Below are positions 6,585 through 7,604 of a stretch of DNA of 7,604 bases, one piece after another. Made by a program: the position numbers and the translations under genes. This DNA is from Clostridiales bacterium (GTDB lineage: Bacteria > Bacillota > Clostridia > Lachnospirales > Lachnospiraceae): assembly GCA_019420405.1 (NCBI GenBank), contig JAHZHF010000035.1:666-8269 (forward strand), in the 5' to 3' direction. The notes under the pieces were generated by a model. The model was not told the origin of the DNA. It did no database searches and saw only the letters and a program-made list of their open reading frames with translations. Every line of letters starts with the position of its first letter. The stretch's first letter is position 1.

Positions 6585-7604
6585 TTAAAAAAGTTTCATG
6601 ATATCGTTATACATCACCACAACCATAAGCACCATAAGAGCTGCAAATCCTGCGAAATGTACCATGCCTTCTTTCTCCGGCGGCACTCTCTTTTTGCGCA
6701 CCGCCTCAACAATGAGAAATACAAGTCTTCCTCCGTCCAGTGCAGGAAACGGAAGAAGGTTGACGATTCCCAGGTTGGCGGTCAGCAGAGTACCGAAGTT
6801 GAGCATATTTAAGGAAATAGACCTCACCCCTGCCGGAGCGGCCGATTCGTACACATCGTTTACCACATTTACGATCCCCACCGGCCCTGACAGGTCGTTT
6901 AATCCCGCCTGCCCTGTAGCGAGCATCTGCAGACAGTCAATTGTATAGTGCATCCAGTATTTCAGCTTGTAGAAACCATACTGCAGGGAGCCGAATATTC
7001 CAGGCTCTTTCCGGATTCCTCCGTTTACGCCAAGCCGCGGGGAGGTGTCTCCTTCGAGCTGTCTTAAGTCCAGGACTGCCGTGTACTCTTCCCCGTCTCT
7101 CTCATACACGATCTCGTAAGAATCTTCATCCGGATGAGTCGCCGTATACAGCACCATATCATCCCACATATACACATTCCGGCCGTTGATCTCGCGGATC
7201 ACATCCCCTGCCTCAAGTCCCTGCTCCTCAGCGGCATACCCGGACTCCACTTCTGTGATCTCCGGGGTCAGATATCCTGTCGAGCCAATCATGATCACGC
7301 AGAAGATCCACGCCAGGATCAGGTTGAACACCGGGCCTCCGGCGATGACAGACATACGCGCCCAGACGGACTTACTGTTAAAGCTCCCTGGAGACATATC
7401 GTCCACATCGTCCTCTCCCATCATACATGCTCCGCCGAGGGGGAGCAGTTTGATACAGAAGAACGTCTCCCCGATCTGCTTTCCGATAATAGTCGGTCCC
7501 AGGCCGAGCGAGAACTCATCCACCCGGATTCCGTTCTTCTTCGCCAGAAGAAAATGTCCCAGTTCATGAAAAATAATGATAAAGCTGAATAGTAGGATCG
7601 CTAT
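6585..7604 (-). CDS. rseP: Site-2 intramembrane zinc metalloprotease RseP/RasP, 5'-truncated by window edge
   Basis: This family cuts transmembrane segments of anti-sigma factors, division proteins and leftover signal peptides, acting inside the cytoplasmic membrane. The frame is open to the last base of the window, giving 339 residues; only a few N-terminal residues are missing. The first transmembrane helix carries the zinc motif HELGH at window residues 13-17. A second helix follows with the family's GGPVFN motif (89-94). A single PDZ domain spans about 115-195, including EEQGLEAGDVIREING. The third metal ligand is Asp290 in NLLPFPALDGG, followed by a final helix at about 313-332. All catalytic elements are present. 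One PDZ domain is usual for Firmicute members, against two in E. coli RseP. In many Clostridia rseP sits between dxr and ispG; here the next gene downstream is sleC. A GTG at 7523 is an internal codon, not the start, because HELGH lies upstream of it in frame. Confidence 0.95.
   Translation of the reverse strand: MAILLFSFIIIFHELGHFLLAKKNGIRVDEFSLGLGPTIIGKQIGETFFCIKLLPLGGACMMGEDDVDDMSPGSFNSKSVWARMSVIAGGPVFNLILAWIFCVIMIGSTGYLTPEITEVESGYAAEEQGLEAGDVIREINGRNVYMWDDMVLYTATHPDEDSYEIVYERDGEEYTAVLDLRQLEGDTSPRLGVNGGIRKEPGIFGSLQYGFYKLKYWMHYTIDCLQMLATGQAGLNDLSGPVGIVNVVNDVYESAAPAGVRSISLNMLNFGTLLTANLGIVNLLPFPALDGGRLVFLIVEAVRKKRVPPEKEGMVHFAGFAALMVLMVVVMYNDIMKLF

Overview
The window reads as chromosomal DNA from an endospore-forming Firmicute of the Clostridia, most likely a Lachnospiraceae-type gut anaerobe. 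The clearest pointer is a gene for SleC, the cortex-lytic germination enzyme of clostridial spores. The codon use (moderate G+C) and the short AT-rich spacers with strong Shine-Dalgarno sites fit as well. The family assignment is inference. All five genes lie on the minus strand, so transcription runs from high to low coordinates. I see no insertion sequence, phage gene, CRISPR array, tRNA or rRNA.

In transcription order: (1) 7604-6585, the site-2 intramembrane zinc protease RseP/RasP, missing only its first few residues at the window edge. (2) 6502-5237, sleC, starting 82 nt after the rseP stop. (3) 5168-3891, a membrane-anchored or secreted transglutaminase-like protein with an intact Cys-His-Asp triad and no known job, 68 nt after sleC. 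(4) A 225-nt intergenic region (3666-3890) with AT-rich repeats, a near-consensus vegetative promoter (TTGAAA, 17 nt, TATAAT) and a long structured leader. (5) 3665-2595, carA, and 2595-1, carB, overlapping by one base; carB runs off the window with about 200 C-terminal residues missing.

CarA and CarB form carbamoyl phosphate synthetase: CarA takes ammonia from glutamine, and CarB uses two ATP and bicarbonate to make carbamoyl phosphate for both arginine and pyrimidine synthesis. No pyr or arg gene is visible beside carAB, so it appears to be controlled from its own promoter and leader. The other three genes all act in or on the cell envelope or spore (regulated membrane proteolysis, cortex breakdown, and an unknown extracytoplasmic thiol enzyme). 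They may be partly co-transcribed, since no convincing terminator separates them.

The most interesting signal is the carA 5' leader. It can fold into a compact three-way junction closed by a perfect 9-bp stem, and two of that fold's strands can instead pair perfectly with each other over 8 bp. That is the layout expected of an RNA switch. I could not match it to PyrR sites, T-boxes or a riboswitch class I know.
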